A program made the position numbers and the translations under genes. Of a stretch of 64,000 nucleotides of DNA, positions 8,429-18,557 are shown piece by piece. The first letter of the stretch is position 1; every line of letters begins with the position of its first letter. The notes under the pieces are model-generated. The model did not search any database. It saw nothing but the letters and a program-made list of their open reading frames with translations, and was not told the DNA's origin. The stretch is from Lutibacter sp. A64 (lineage in GTDB: Bacteria > Bacteroidota > Bacteroidia > Flavobacteriales > Flavobacteriaceae), in contig NZ_CP092487.1 in NCBI RefSeq assembly GCF_022429565.1, positions 2,622,001-2,686,000 on the forward strand, in the 5' to 3' direction.

Positions 8429-9105
8429 TAATTTTTAGACTGACTTTGAAGTAATTTAATATCTTCAATTAGGCGTTGAATATCAGCATTATCAGTACCA
8501 TCATAAAAACCTCTAATCTGACGTTTTTTATCAACTAAAATAAAATTTTCGGTATGAATAAAATCTTGCAAACCACCATCTCCTTCATCTAAAACAGCAA
8601 AATAGCTTTTACGAGCAAGATCGTAAATATGTTTTTTAGTCCCTGTTGTAATATTCCATTTACCATCAATTACTCCTTTTTTAATAGCATATTCTTTTAA
8701 AACAGGAACACTATCCATAACAGGAGTTACAGAATGTGATAAAAATTTAATGTCATCATCATTTATAAATACATCTTGTAATTTTGCAATATTATTGGTC
8801 ATAACTGGGCAAATAGTCATACACCGGGTGAAGAAAAAATCAGCTACATAAATTTTATCTTTATAATCTTCTTGAGTAATAGTATCGCCATTTTGGTTTA
8901 TAAGCTTAAAGTCTAAAACTTTGTGATTCCTTCTAATATGTACTAAACTTTCATCAACCAATCTTGGATTTACATCTGCTGGATTGTAAACTGGCAATTG
9001 TTTTTCAGGAGTTAATAATGAATAAATAGCATAAATCATTATCACAGAAAAAAATGCCATAATAATTAATGTAGGAATCGATTTTTTGAAGAATTTTAAA
9101 TCCAT
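8428..9105 (-). CDS. SCO1/SenC-family copper chaperone
   Basis: 225 residues from the ATG at 9105. A possible TTG at 9129 lies inside a -7-like TAAATTTG and is rejected as start. An N-terminal membrane anchor (about residues 9-31) is followed by a thioredoxin-like domain with the copper ligands Cys95 and Cys99 (RCMTICP) and a conserved His in DFIHTENFILVD (near 186). SCO proteins deliver copper to the CuA site of cytochrome c oxidase, at the outer face of the inner membrane. The stop codon sits within the feo operator region, so this gene lies directly upstream of feoA on the same strand. A heme A synthase gene for the same respiratory pathway is found near 36 kb. Confidence 0.92.
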   Translation of the reverse strand: MDLKFFKKSIPTLIIMAFFSVIMIYAIYSLLTPEKQLPVYNPADVNPRLVDESLVHIRRNHKVLDFKLINQNGDTITQEDYKDKIYVADFFFTRCMTICPVMTNNIAKLQDVFINDDDIKFLSHSVTPVMDSVPVLKEYAIKKGVIDGKWNITTGTKKHIYDLARKSYFAVLDEGDGGLQDFIHTENFILVDKKRQIRGFYDGTDNADIQRLIEDIKLLQSQSKN

Positions 9106-9230
9106 TTTGTTTGTAAAATTAAAACACAAATTTAAAACAATTAGCCCTATTAGTTACTCAACTACTCTAAAACTTTGTTAAAACACCTAATAACTTATTT
9201 AAACGCTTTTTAAAACAGTTTTTAAAACCG

Positions 9231-9238
9231 TACATTTG
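9231..9238 (+). promoter_or_regulatory. -7 promoter element for rseP
   Basis: TACATTTG matches TAnnTTTG and lies 29 bases before the rseP ATG. No clear -33 TTG is visible at the expected distance. Confidence 0.45.
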
Positions 9239-9267
9239 TGCGATTTTAGATTTTTGAAAATACATTT

Positions 9268-10587
9268 ATGGAAATATTGATTAAAGCTTCACAATTTATT
9301 TTAAGTTTATCGTTTTTGATAGTACTGCACGAATTAGGACATTTTATTCCAGCAAAAATATTTAAAACACGTATAGAAAAATTTTACTTATTTTTTGATT
9401 ATAAATTCTCTTTATTTAAAAAGAAAATTGGTGATACTGTTTATGGTATTGGTTGGATTCCTTTAGGTGGATATGTAAAAATATCTGGTATGATTGACGA
9501 AAGTATGGATACTGAACAGATGAAACAACCAGCACAACCTTGGGAATTTAGATCTAAACCTGCTTGGCAACGTTTAATTATAATGTTAGGTGGTGTAACT
9601 GTTAATTTTATTTTAGGTATTGTAATTTATATTATGATCACCTTTGTTTGGGGAATGGATTTTGTAAAACCTGAAGGAGTAAAAAATGGTTTTGCTGTAC
9701 ACGAAACCTTTAAACAATACGGTTTTAAAGATGGCGATTTAATTACAAAATTTAATGGTGAAGAACCAGAAAATGTTACAGATGTAAATATGTTTTTATT
9801 TCTAAGAGATATTTCTTCTTTAGAAGTATTACATGAAGATGGAGAAACAGCAACAATCGCAATTCCAGAAGATATTGGAAGTATTATGTGGGAAAACGGA
9901 GTTATGGAGCCGTTTAATGTTAGAACAAACGCAGTAATTGATACTGTAGTTGTAGGTTCTCCTGCCGAAAAAGCTGGAATTATAAAAAACGATAAAATAA
10001 TTGCTATAAATAATACTCCCGTTACCTATTGGCAAGATTTTGCTGAAATTGCTGCAAATTCAACAGAAGATACATTAATGCTAGAAGTTGAAAGAAATGG
10101 AACATCTGAATCATTTTCAATTGTTCCAGATGAAAATAAAACTATTGGTGTTTCAAACTACAGGCATAAAGATGTAGATTTTCAACATAAAGATTATACA
10201 TTTTTAGAGAGTATTGCGGTTGGAAACTCAAGAGCAATTTGGAAATTAAAAGATTATATAACACAGTTTAAATACGTATTTACAAAAAAAGGAGCAACAA
10301 GTATTGGTGGTTTTATAGCAATTGGAAACATTTTTCCTGCTACTTGGAGCTGGCAATCTTTTTGGAGCATCACAGCATTTTTATCAATTATGCTAGGTTT
10401 TATGAATTTATTACCAATACCTGCCTTAGATGGTGGTCACGTTGTATTTACTTTGTATGAAATGATTACTGGTAGAAAACCAAACGATAAGTTTTTAGAA
10501 TATGCACAAATAACAGGATTTTTAATTCTTATTGCACTACTTCTATTAGCCAACGGAAATGATGTTGTAAAGTTGTTTTCTAAGTAA
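9268..10587 (+). CDS. rseP: RseP-type site-2 protease (M50)
   Basis: 439 residues. The zinc motif HELGH (21-25) lies in the first membrane helix and the second metal-ligand motif is LPIPALDGGH in the C-terminal membrane region. Between them are one or two PDZ domains (about 120-290; GSPAEKAGIIKNDKI is recognisable). The family cleaves membrane-spanning anti-sigma factors and leftover signal peptides in the inner membrane. In many Bacteroidota rseP follows dxr, but here it has its own promoter element and terminator. The natural substrate in this organism is not visible from the window. Confidence 0.93.
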   Translation: MEILIKASQFILSLSFLIVLHELGHFIPAKIFKTRIEKFYLFFDYKFSLFKKKIGDTVYGIGWIPLGGYVKISGMIDESMDTEQMKQPAQPWEFRSKPAWQRLIIMLGGVTVNFILGIVIYIMITFVWGMDFVKPEGVKNGFAVHETFKQYGFKDGDLITKFNGEEPENVTDVNMFLFLRDISSLEVLHEDGETATIAIPEDIGSIMWENGVMEPFNVRTNAVIDTVVVGSPAEKAGIIKNDKIIAINNTPVTYWQDFAEIAANSTEDTLMLEVERNGTSESFSIVPDENKTIGVSNYRHKDVDFQHKDYTFLESIAVGNSRAIWKLKDYITQFKYVFTKKGATSIGGFIAIGNIFPATWSWQSFWSITAFLSIMLGFMNLLPIPALDGGHVVFTLYEMITGRKPNDKFLEYAQITGFLILIALLLLANGNDVVKLFSK

Positions 10588-10608
10588 AGTAAAAAAAACA
10601 CTTAATAG

Positions 10609-10647
10609 AAATCCCGTATTAATAGTTAATTTTAATACGGGATTTTT
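10609..10647 (+). terminator. Terminator after rseP
   Basis: Perfect 14-bp inverted repeat AAATCCCGTATTAA / TTAATACGGGATTT with a 9-base loop, followed by TT. Confidence 0.85.
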
Positions 10648-10721
10648 GTTTTAATTTATCAGGTACAATTCTAAAATTATTATATTTAAACCATCAACCC
10701 AACAATAAAACCAACCAAATA

Positions 10722-11978
10722 ATGAAAAAATTAATAATTCTTGTTTTAGTAGTTCTCTTATCTGCTTGCAAGCAAACAAACACTATAAAAGAACCCAACA
10801 ACGCTAACAACACTGTACTAAACACTTCTAAAAAACCACTAATGGGCTGGGCAAGTTGGAACAATTATAGAGTAAATATTAATGAAGACATTATTAAATC
10901 TCAAGCAGATGCAATGGTTTCTAAAGGATTAAAAGATGTTGGCTACTCTTTTATAAATACAGACGATGGTTTTTTTGGTGGAAGAGATAAAAATGGTAAT
11001 TTATTGGTACATAAAGAACGTTTTCCTAGTGGAATGAAAGCACTTGCAGACTATATTCATTCTAAAGGTTTAAAAGCAGGAATTTATTCTGATGCAGGAA
11101 TAAACACCTGCGCTTCTTATTGGGATAAAGATACCATTGGTGTAGGCATGGGGTTGTATGGACACGACAGAAAAGACTTAACATTATTTTTAAAAGAATG
11201 GGATTACGATTTTATTAAAGTAGATTGGTGCGGTGGTGAATGGTTAGGTTTAGATGAAGAAACCAGATACACAGAAATTGGAAACATTATTAAAGAAATT
11301 AAACCTTCTACTATCTACAATATTTGTAGGTGGCAATTCCCAGGAACCTGGGCAACACGTGTTGCAGATTCTTGGAGAATTTCAGGAGATATTAGTAATA
11401 ACTTCAATTCAATTTTAGCAATTATAGATTTAAATGCCGATTTATGGATGCATAGTTCCTACGGAAAATATAACGATATGGATATGTTACAAGTTGGCAG
11501 AGGAATGACTTACGAAGAAGATAAAGCACATTTTTCTATGTGGTGTTTAATGCAATCTCCACTTTTATTAGGAAACGATTTAACTACAATGAGTGATGAA
11601 ACTACTGAAATAATTACAAATAAAGAAATTATTGCACTTAACCAATCCGAATTTGTATATCAAGCTAGACGAATGGTTGATTATGGCGATTTAGAAGTTT
11701 GGGCCAAGCCATTAATTTCAACTATTAGTGGAGAAATTGCTGTTGGATTATTAAACAGAACTAATAAAACAACTAATATTACTTTTAATTTAGAATCTGT
11801 TGGTTTAGATACTTCAGCTTCTTATACCATGCGAGATTTATGGTCTAAAAAAGAGTACCCTTCCTCAACAAATAAAGAAATTTCTTTTGAAGTGCCTGCA
11901 CATGGAATTGTAGTTTTAAAAATAAAAGGAACAGCCTTACCTTATAATGTTTATCAATTTAAAGATAAAAACATTTAA
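10722..11978 (+). CDS. GH27 alpha-galactosidase, lipoprotein
   Basis: 418 residues with a lipoprotein signal (lipobox LLSAC, Cys16), so likely tethered to the cell envelope. The GH27 barrel begins with PLMGWASWNNYRVNI and continues with INTDDGFFGGRD. The nucleophile is Asp168 in FIKVDWCGG and the acid/base is probably Asp223 in SWRISGDI. A beta-sandwich domain ends the protein (SYTMRDLWSKKE, VPAHGIVVLKI). Expected reaction is release of terminal alpha-galactose from oligo- or polysaccharides. It stands alone on the + strand, with its last bases overlapping the end of the convergent HD-hydrolase gene by 4 bases. The substrate could also be another alpha-linked sugar within the family. Confidence 0.92.
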   Translation: MKKLIILVLVVLLSACKQTNTIKEPNNANNTVLNTSKKPLMGWASWNNYRVNINEDIIKSQADAMVSKGLKDVGYSFINTDDGFFGGRDKNGNLLVHKERFPSGMKALADYIHSKGLKAGIYSDAGINTCASYWDKDTIGVGMGLYGHDRKDLTLFLKEWDYDFIKVDWCGGEWLGLDEETRYTEIGNIIKEIKPSTIYNICRWQFPGTWATRVADSWRISGDISNNFNSILAIIDLNADLWMHSSYGKYNDMDMLQVGRGMTYEEDKAHFSMWCLMQSPLLLGNDLTTMSDETTEIITNKEIIALNQSEFVYQARRMVDYGDLEVWAKPLISTISGEIAVGLLNRTNKTTNITFNLESVGLDTSASYTMRDLWSKKEYPSSTNKEISFEVPAHGIVVLKIKGTALPYNVYQFKDKNI

Positions 11979-12628
11979 GAATTACCATTCCACTCACTAT
12001 AAAACTTTTGAAGAAAATTCTCCATATATATATGACGCTCTTCAGCAATTTTTTTTCCGGAAACTGTATTCATTTTATCTTTTAATAGCAATAACTTCTC
12101 GTAAAAATGATTAATTGTAGGGCTATCCGATTTTTTATACTCTTCTTTAGACATATTTAATTTTGGAGCAATCTCTGGATTGTAGAGTTGTCTATTTTTA
12201 AAACCTCCGTAATTAAAACAACGTGCAATGCCAATGGCTCCAATTGCATCAAGTCTATCTGCATCTTGAATAACATTTAATTCTAGCGAAATAAAAGTCT
12301 GTTTAAAATTTCCTCCTTTGTATGAAATATTTGTTATTATCTGTTCAATATGACGTATAATTTCTTCGGAAACATGTTCAGCTTCTAAAAATGCACGTGC
12401 TACTTTTGGACCTACGGTTTCATCTCCATTATAAAATTTAGAATCTGCAATATCGTGTAATAAAGCACCCAATTCAACTATAAATAAATCTACATTTTCA
12501 GTTTTAGCAATTAATTTAGCATTGTTCCAAACGCGTAAAATATGAAACCAATCGTGGCCTCCTTCAGCATTTTTTAATGTCTTTTTTACAAAGGTTACAG
12601 TATTAGCAATTACCTGTTCTTTATTCAT
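11975..12628 (-). CDS. HD-domain phosphohydrolase
   Basis: 217 residues. The HD metal motif is seen as HDWFHILRVWNNA (His25, Asp26, His29) and LGALLHDIADSKF (His58, Asp59), with a downstream Asp in IQDADRLDAIGAIGIAR. This matches the YedJ/YpgQ-like group of small HD hydrolases that act on nucleotides or phosphate esters. No signal peptide, so cytoplasmic. It is convergent with the GH27 gene (4-base overlap) and separated from the upstream bacilliredoxin gene by a terminator. The precise substrate is unknown. Confidence 0.9.
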   Translation of the reverse strand: MNKEQVIANTVTFVKKTLKNAEGGHDWFHILRVWNNAKLIAKTENVDLFIVELGALLHDIADSKFYNGDETVGPKVARAFLEAEHVSEEIIRHIEQIITNISYKGGNFKQTFISLELNVIQDADRLDAIGAIGIARCFNYGGFKNRQLYNPEIAPKLNMSKEEYKKSDSPTINHFYEKLLLLKDKMNTVSGKKIAEERHIYMENFLQKFYSEWNGNS

Positions 12629-12642
12629 TTTTTAAAAATAAA

Positions 12643-12670
12643 AAATCCGTTTAAATAATTAAACGGATTT
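12643..12670 (-). terminator. Terminator between the bacilliredoxin and HD-hydrolase genes
   Basis: Perfect 12-bp stem AAATCCGTTTAA / TTAAACGGATTT with a 4-base loop. On the minus strand it is followed by TTTTTATTTTT, so it ends the bacilliredoxin transcript. Confidence 0.85.
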
Positions 12671-12692
12671 AAAGGTTATTTGTCCTTAATTT

Positions 12693-13103
12693 TTAACAAA
12701 ACTCTTCGTAAGCACCTGCTAAATTTGAAGCAATTACTTCTGCTGGTCTTCCTTCAATATGATGACGCTCTAGCATATGTACTAAAGTTCCATCTTTAAA
12801 TAATGCAATAGCCGGTGAAGATGGAGGAAAAGGAATCATATATTCTCTTGCTCTTTGAGTTGACTCTGTATCAACTCCTGCAAAAACAGTTACCAAATTA
12901 TTTGGCACTATATCAGATTTTAATGAAGCAATAGCTCCAGGTCTACAAGTACCAGCTGCACAACCACAAACTGAGTTAACTACCACTAAAGTTGTGCCTT
13001 CACTTTTTAATACTTGTTCAACTTCTTGAGCTGTGTGTAACGATATAAAACCTGCATCTTCTAATTCTTGCTGCATAGGTCTTACTAATTCTGGTGGATA
13101 CAT
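12693..13103 (-). CDS. BrxA/BrxB-family bacilliredoxin
   Basis: 136 residues with a thioredoxin fold and the characteristic CGC motif: NSVCGCAAGTCRPG (Cys46, Cys48, Cys53). In Firmicutes these proteins remove bacillithiol from S-bacillithiolated proteins; in Bacteroidota bacillithiol or a related thiol is likely the partner. A TATATTTG -7 element (13138-13145, minus) lies upstream and a strong hairpin downstream, so it is a single-gene unit. A cytoplasmic redox-repair role is well supported by family, less by context. Confidence 0.92.
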   Translation of the reverse strand: MYPPELVRPMQQELEDAGFISLHTAQEVEQVLKSEGTTLVVVNSVCGCAAGTCRPGAIASLKSDIVPNNLVTVFAGVDTESTQRAREYMIPFPPSSPAIALFKDGTLVHMLERHHIEGRPAEVIASNLAGAYEEFC

Positions 13104-13137
13104 ATATTTTTATTTTTTTGTTAGATGTAATTTGTCG

Positions 13138-13232
13138 CAAATATAAGAGTTTAATTACTAAAAGTTTATTAAATTTTTAACAAGTCTATGCAATGTTAAC
13201 TTTAACTATCCTAATATTTCAATGTATATTTG
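13138..13232. promoter_or_regulatory. Divergent -7 elements for the bacilliredoxin and TerB/DnaJ genes
   Basis: TATATTTG appears on the minus strand at 13138-13145 (35 bases before the bacilliredoxin ATG) and on the plus strand at 13225-13232 (18 bases before the ATG at 13251). Both are exact TAnnTTTG matches. Confidence 0.55.
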
Positions 13233-13250
13233 TGTTTTCAAAAAAATATT

Positions 13251-13991
13251 ATGGGGAATTTTATTAAATGGCTTGGTGCTGGACTAGGTTTTGCTGTTGG
13301 AGGCCCAATTGGAAGTGTTTTAGGATATGTTGTTGGAAATTTTATCGAAGGTTTTACTGCTGGAGATGTTGAACGTGCAAAAGCCTATTCTACTTCGAGC
13401 AGAAACTCACAATCGGGAGATTTTGAAATAAGTTTATTATTGCTTTCGGCAGTTGTAATTAAAGCCGACGGAAAAATAGACGAACGAGAACTATCTTATG
13501 TCCGCATGCATTTTAGAAAAATGTACGGAGAAGAAAGGGCTAATAATGCATTTAAACTGTTTAAAGGTTTTATAAAAAACAACAACGTTTCTACACGACA
13601 GATATGCATGCAAATTCGTCAACACACTACACATGCAACACGCTTACAATTACTTCACTTTTTATTTGGTTTAGCTAAAGCAGACGGCGCAGTTATAGAA
13701 GAAGAAGTAAATGCAATAAAAACAATTGCAAGTTACCTATATATAAATCAGCATGACTTTGAATCTATAAAAGCTATGTTTTATGACAGTTCTGAAAGCG
13801 CCTATAAAATACTAGAAATTGAAAAATCTGCCAGTAACGACGAGCTAAAAAAAGCCTATAGAAAAATGGTGAAAAAATACCATCCAGATAAATTACAACA
13901 CTTAGGTGAAGAACATGTAAAAGGTGCCGAAGATAAGTTTAAACAGGTACAAAAAGCTTACGAACAAATTCAAAAAGAAAGAGGTTTGTAA
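13251..13991 (+). CDS. DjlA-like TerB and DnaJ domain co-chaperone
   Basis: 246 residues from the ATG at 13251. An in-frame TTG at 13230 is part of the -7 element TATATTTG and is not a credible start. The N-terminus has a glycine-rich hydrophobic segment (about residues 4-33). A TerB-like helical domain follows (about 50-165: [22 protein letters not shown] and [16 protein letters not shown], in parts). A C-terminal J domain (about 180-244) contains the HPD motif in [15 protein letters not shown] domains stimulate the ATPase of DnaK, so this is likely a membrane-associated DnaK partner like DjlA. Client specificity is unknown. Confidence 0.9.
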   Translation: MGNFIKWLGAGLGFAVGGPIGSVLGYVVGNFIEGFTAGDVERAKAYSTSSRNSQSGDFEISLLLLSAVVIKADGKIDERELSYVRMHFRKMYGEERANNAFKLFKGFIKNNNVSTRQICMQIRQHTTHATRLQLLHFLFGLAKADGAVIEEEVNAIKTIASYLYINQHDFESIKAMFYDSSESAYKILEIEKSASNDELKKAYRKMVKKYHPDKLQHLGEEHVKGAEDKFKQVQKAYEQIQKERGL

Positions 13992-14083
13992 TTATTTTGT
14001 GACTTATTAAATAATTATGTGTCTTAAAGATAGTTAGTAGAAATTTAGGTAGGTTAACACAAATTAATCCCGAGATTTTGATT

Positions 14084-14113
14084 AGCGTCCCGTACCTAGG
14101 GGCGCTTTTTTTA
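14084..14113 (+). terminator. Terminator after the TerB/DnaJ gene
   Basis: GC-rich stem AGCGTCCC / GGGGCGCT (one G-T pair) with a 7-base loop, followed by seven T residues. The high GC stands out against the local AT background. Confidence 0.85.
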
Positions 14114-15001
14114 TTTCAAATATAATTCAATAGCAGTTGGGCCTTCTAAAACAGTTTTTACAATCTGTAAAGTGCCGTCTTCACGAGAAATAATATGCCA
14201 TTTTATTAATGAAATTTGCATGTCTACAATCTCAATTCCAGTAATAGAACGCGGATGAATACAACTACCATCATTAAAATAAGGTAATTCATTAGGTTCT
14301 GGAAAACGAGGTCTGTGTGTATGCCCAGAAATTACCATTTGGTTGTTATTTGCCAATATCCATTTTTTAATTTTCCGTTCTACTTTAATTAATTCTTTAA
14401 AATTTCTGGCAGGGCTTGTTGGATCTTTTATACCTATTATTTGTAATGGTTTCCATAAAACTCGCACTAAAAAACGGTTCCATTTCCACAAAACATAGTT
14501 GTAAAAATCTGCTTGGTGCCCATGTATAAGCAGTATATCTTTTTCAAATCCTTCAGGTTCTAAAATAATACCTTCTTCAAAAACTAAACCTTTTAGTAAA
14601 TCTTTATCGGTTCCCGTAATTTTATCAAAATAAGTATCTAATATTTTTGATGATTTTTTAGCACTTTTTAAGATCATATCATGATTTCCCCAAATCATGT
14701 GTAACTTGTTTTTTAAATAAAACTCGCGCAATAACATAAAAGAGTTTTTATGGGCTTCAAAAATACCATTAAAATACATGTTCTCCCATAATTCTATACC
14801 ATCTCCTAATTCAACATAGGTAAAATCATTTTCTAGATAATTTCTTAACGCGTGGTAGTAAATATTACTATTGTTTGCAAAATCATCGGCATAACTATTA
14901 TCACCTCTATGACAGTCACTAAAAAATATAAATTTAGAGTCCTTTTTTAAAGGAATTCTTTTAGCATTTTTATAAGAATTAGATATAATATTTTGAATCA
15001 T
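14111..15001 (-). CDS. Calcineurin-like metallophosphoesterase
   Basis: 296 residues with the full set of metallophosphoesterase motifs: FFSDCHRGDNS (Asp, His), ELGDGIELWENM (Asp), MIWGNHDMI (Asn, His), LLIHGHQADF (His) and VISGHTHRPRFP (GHxH). No signal peptide. The arrangement resembles the LpxH/YbbF-like branch, but the sequence is not close enough by eye to call UDP-2,3-diacylglucosamine hydrolase. It hydrolyses a phosphoester or pyrophosphate bond with two metal ions. It converges on the TerB/DnaJ gene and is divergent from ileS. Confidence 0.88.
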   Translation of the reverse strand: MIQNIISNSYKNAKRIPLKKDSKFIFFSDCHRGDNSYADDFANNSNIYYHALRNYLENDFTYVELGDGIELWENMYFNGIFEAHKNSFMLLREFYLKNKLHMIWGNHDMILKSAKKSSKILDTYFDKITGTDKDLLKGLVFEEGIILEPEGFEKDILLIHGHQADFYNYVLWKWNRFLVRVLWKPLQIIGIKDPTSPARNFKELIKVERKIKKWILANNNQMVISGHTHRPRFPEPNELPYFNDGSCIHPRSITGIEIVDMQISLIKWHIISREDGTLQIVKTVLEGPTAIELYLK

Positions 15002-15146
15002 ATATGGGTATAAAAAAAATTCAAATGTAAACTTAATTTAAATCTATTAAATTCAACCAATTAAGTATTTAATTTTTTACAATTTATAAAATGATATTTT
15101 CAATAAAATCCGTAATTTCGCAAACTAATTGAATTAAAGCATAAAA

Positions 15147-18100
15147 ATGAGTAAAAAGTTTAGAGAATATAAGGGTTTGAACCTCACTAAGGTAGCAGAT
15201 GAAACTTTAGCATTTTGGGAAAAGGAAGATATTTTCGAAAAAAGTATAGCGACAAGAAATGAAAATAAACCTTTTGTGTTTTTTGAAGGACCACCTTCTG
15301 CAAATGGTTTACCAGGTATTCATCACGTAATGGCACGTACCATAAAAGATATTTTTTGTAGGTATAAAACCTTACAAGGTTTTCAAGTAAAAAGAAAAGC
15401 TGGTTGGGATACTCACGGATTACCAATTGAATTAGGTGTTGAAAAAGAATTAGGAATTACCAAAGAAGATATTGGTAAAAAAATAACTATAGAAGAATAC
15501 AACCAAGCGTGTAGAACTGCCGTAATGCGTTATACCGATGTTTGGAACGACCTAACTAAACGTGTTGGATATTGGGTAGATATGGAAGATCCATACATAA
15601 CCTACAAACCAAAATATATGGAAACTGTTTGGTGGTTATTAGCCGAAATGTATAAAAAAGGGTTAATATATAAAGGGTATACCATTCAGCCATATTCTCC
15701 AAAAGCAGGAACTGGATTGAGTTCTCACGAATTAAATCAGCCAGGTACCTACCAAGATGTTACAGATACAACTGCAGTAGCTCAGTTTAAAGCAATAAAA
15801 AACACCTTACCAGAAATGTTGCAAGATATTGATGGAGATATTCACTTTTTAGCTTGGACAACAACACCTTGGACTTTACCTTCAAATACAGCATTAACCG
15901 TAGGTAAAAAAATAGAATATGTATTGGTAAAAACTTACAACCAATACACATTTAAGCCACTAAATGTAATTTTAGCAAAGAGTTTAGTTGGAAAACAATT
16001 CACTAAAAAATTCTTTACAGTTGAAAATGAAGCTCAGCTTTCAGAGTATAAAGAAAATGATAAAAAAATTCCTTATATAATTGTTAAAGAATTTAAAGGA
16101 GTAGATATTTTAGAAGCTAAATACGAACAATTAATGCCGTATGCGCTTCCTTACCAAAATCCAGAAAATGCCTTTAGAGTAATTGCTGGTGATTTTGTTA
16201 CTACAGAAGATGGTACAGGAATTGTACATACCGCACCAACTTTTGGTGCAGATGATGCTTTAGTAGCAAAACAAGCTAGTCCAGAAGTACCACCATTATT
16301 GGTATTAGATGATAACGGGAATCCGGTACCATTGGTAGATTTACAAGGGAAATTCACCAAACATATGGGCGAATACGCTGGAAAATATGTAAAAAATGAA
16401 TATTATAACGATGGTGAAGCTCCAGAGCGCTCACTAGATGTTGAAATTGCCATTCAATTAAAAAAAGAGAACAAAGCCTTTCACGTAGAAAAATACCGTC
16501 ACAGTTACCCACACTGTTGGAGAACTGATAAACCTGTATTATACTATCCATTAGATTCTTGGTTTATAAAAGTAACCGACAAACGTGATAGGATGTTTGA
16601 ATTAAATGAAACTATTAACTGGAAACCAAAATCTACTGGAGAAGGACGTTTTGGAAACTGGTTAAAAAATGCAAACGACTGGAATTTATCGCGCTCTCGT
16701 TATTGGGGTATTCCATTACCAATTTGGAGAACCGAAGACGGTACCGAAGAACTAATTATTGGTTCTGTTGAAGAACTAAAAGCTGAAATGCAAAAATCTG
16801 TTGATGCAGGGCTTATGAAAGGTGATATTTTTGCAGATTTTGAGGTTGGAAATATGTCTGAAGAAAATTATGATAAAATAGACCTTCATAAAAATGTAGT
16901 TGATGGTATTACCCTAGTTTCACCAAAAGGACAACCAATGAAACGCGAAAGCGACTTAATTGATGTTTGGTTCGATTCTGGATCAATGCCGTATGCACAA
17001 TGGCATTACCCATTTGAAAATAAAGAACTTATAGACGATAAAAAATTCTACCCAGCAGATTTTATTGCCGAAGGAGTAGATCAAACACGTGGTTGGTTCT
17101 ATACTTTACACGCAATTGGAACCATGGTTTTCGATTCTGTAGCCTACAAAAATGTTGTTTCTAACGGATTGGTATTGGATAAAGAAGGTAAAAAAATGTC
17201 TAAACGTTTAGGAAACGCTGTTGACCCATTTGAAACAATGGACAAATATGGTGCAGATGCTACACGTTGGTATATGATTTCAAATGCAAATCCGTGGGAT
17301 AATTTAAAATTCGATATTGAAGGAATTGATGAAGTTAGAAGAAAATTCTTTGGAACCTTATACAACACCTATTCATTCTTCTCTTTATACGCAAATTTAG
17401 ATAGTTTTACCTATGCTGAAGATGAAATTTCTATTGAAAAAAGACCAGAAATAGACCGTTGGATTCTTTCTGAATTAAACACATTAATTAAAAATGTAGA
17501 AAAATTCTACGAAGAATACGAACCAACAAGAGCAGCACGTGCAATACAAGATTTTGTTGGAGAAAACCTAAGTAACTGGTTTGTACGTTTAAGTAGAAGA
17601 CGTTTTTGGAAAGGTGATTATGAACTAGATAAAATATCTGCTTATCAAACACTTTATACCTGTTTGTTAAATGTAGCTAAATTAGCCTCGCCAATTGCAC
17701 CATTTTATATGGACAATCTTTACAAAGATTTAATATCAGTTTCAGGTAAAGAAAACTTTGAATCCATACATTTAGCCGAATTTCCAAAATACGATGCTAC
17801 ATTGGTTGATGAAAAGTTAGAACATAAAATGCAACAAGCACAAAAAATATCTTCAATGGTATTGTCGTTACGTAAAAAGGAAATGATTAAAGTACGTCAA
17901 CCATTACAAAGAATTATGATCCCTATTTTAGATGAAGCTGGTAGAGAAGAAATTTTAGCTGTTGAAAACCTAATCAAATCCGAAGTAAATGTAAAAGAAA
18001 TTGAACTAATTGACGATGCTTCTGGAATATTGGTAAAAACAATAAAACCTAATTTTAAAGTATTAGGTCCAAAGTTTGGAAAAGATATGAGATTTGTTTC

Positions 18101-18554
18101 TCAAGCAATTCAAAATTTAACAAAAGAAGCTATTGCAACTATTGAAAAACAAGGAGAAATACCTTTAAAAATCAATGAAAAAACCGTAAATTTAACACTA
18201 GAGGAAGTAGAAATAACTTCGCAAGATATTGAAGGTTGGTTAGTAGCAAACCAAGGTGGCTTAACCGTTGCTTTAGATGTTACAATTACAGATGAATTGC
18301 GTAAAGAAGGAAATGCAAGAGAATTAATTAACAGAGTTCAGAACCTTAGAAAAGAGTCTGGTTTTGATGTTACTGATAAAATTAAGTTGATTATTCAAAA
18401 AAATGATATCTTAGAAAGCTCAATTGAAGCAAACAAAGATTATATTAAAACTGAAACATTAACCAGCGAGTTAGTGTTTGAGGAACTAGTAGAAAAAGGC
18501 ACAGAAATTGCTTTTGATGATGTAAACACTAAAATATTAATTCAAAAAATGTAA
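15147..18554 (+). CDS. ileS: Isoleucyl-tRNA synthetase
   Basis: 1135 residues, long but normal for the Bacteroidota type. The class I HIGH box appears as GIHH (57-60) in PSANGLPGIHHVMART, and KMSKR lies at 683-687 in KEGKKMSKRLGNAVDP. The editing (CP1) domain is present between them (TTTPWTLPSNTALTVG; GDFVTTEDGTGIVHTAP). The tRNA-binding C-terminal region is complete. It charges tRNA-Ile in the cytoplasm. The DksA-like gene begins four bases after its stop codon, implying co-transcription. Confidence 0.98.
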   Translation: MSKKFREYKGLNLTKVADETLAFWEKEDIFEKSIATRNENKPFVFFEGPPSANGLPGIHHVMARTIKDIFCRYKTLQGFQVKRKAGWDTHGLPIELGVEKELGITKEDIGKKITIEEYNQACRTAVMRYTDVWNDLTKRVGYWVDMEDPYITYKPKYMETVWWLLAEMYKKGLIYKGYTIQPYSPKAGTGLSSHELNQPGTYQDVTDTTAVAQFKAIKNTLPEMLQDIDGDIHFLAWTTTPWTLPSNTALTVGKKIEYVLVKTYNQYTFKPLNVILAKSLVGKQFTKKFFTVENEAQLSEYKENDKKIPYIIVKEFKGVDILEAKYEQLMPYALPYQNPENAFRVIAGDFVTTEDGTGIVHTAPTFGADDALVAKQASPEVPPLLVLDDNGNPVPLVDLQGKFTKHMGEYAGKYVKNEYYNDGEAPERSLDVEIAIQLKKENKAFHVEKYRHSYPHCWRTDKPVLYYPLDSWFIKVTDKRDRMFELNETINWKPKSTGEGRFGNWLKNANDWNLSRSRYWGIPLPIWRTEDGTEELIIGSVEELKAEMQKSVDAGLMKGDIFADFEVGNMSEENYDKIDLHKNVVDGITLVSPKGQPMKRESDLIDVWFDSGSMPYAQWHYPFENKELIDDKKFYPADFIAEGVDQTRGWFYTLHAIGTMVFDSVAYKNVVSNGLVLDKEGKKMSKRLGNAVDPFETMDKYGADATRWYMISNANPWDNLKFDIEGIDEVRRKFFGTLYNTYSFFSLYANLDSFTYAEDEISIEKRPEIDRWILSELNTLIKNVEKFYEEYEPTRAARAIQDFVGENLSNWFVRLSRRRFWKGDYELDKISAYQTLYTCLLNVAKLASPIAPFYMDNLYKDLISVSGKENFESIHLAEFPKYDATLVDEKLEHKMQQAQKISSMVLSLRKKEMIKVRQPLQRIMIPILDEAGREEILAVENLIKSEVNVKEIELIDDASGILVKTIKPNFKVLGPKFGKDMRFVSQAIQNLTKEAIATIEKQGEIPLKINEKTVNLTLEEVEITSQDIEGWLVANQGGLTVALDVTITDELRKEGNARELINRVQNLRKESGFDVTDKIKLIIQKNDILESSIEANKDYIKTETLTSELVFEELVEKGTEIAFDDVNTKILIQKM

Positions 18555-18557
18555 GTT

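Noticed and set aside
9106..9129. TTG start of the SCO1-type gene
   Set aside because: It lies within a TAAATTTG element; the ATG at 9105 gives a normal membrane anchor.
13230..13250. TTG start of the TerB/DnaJ gene
   Set aside because: The TTG belongs to the -7 element TATATTTG; the ATG at 13251 begins the conserved glycine-rich segment.
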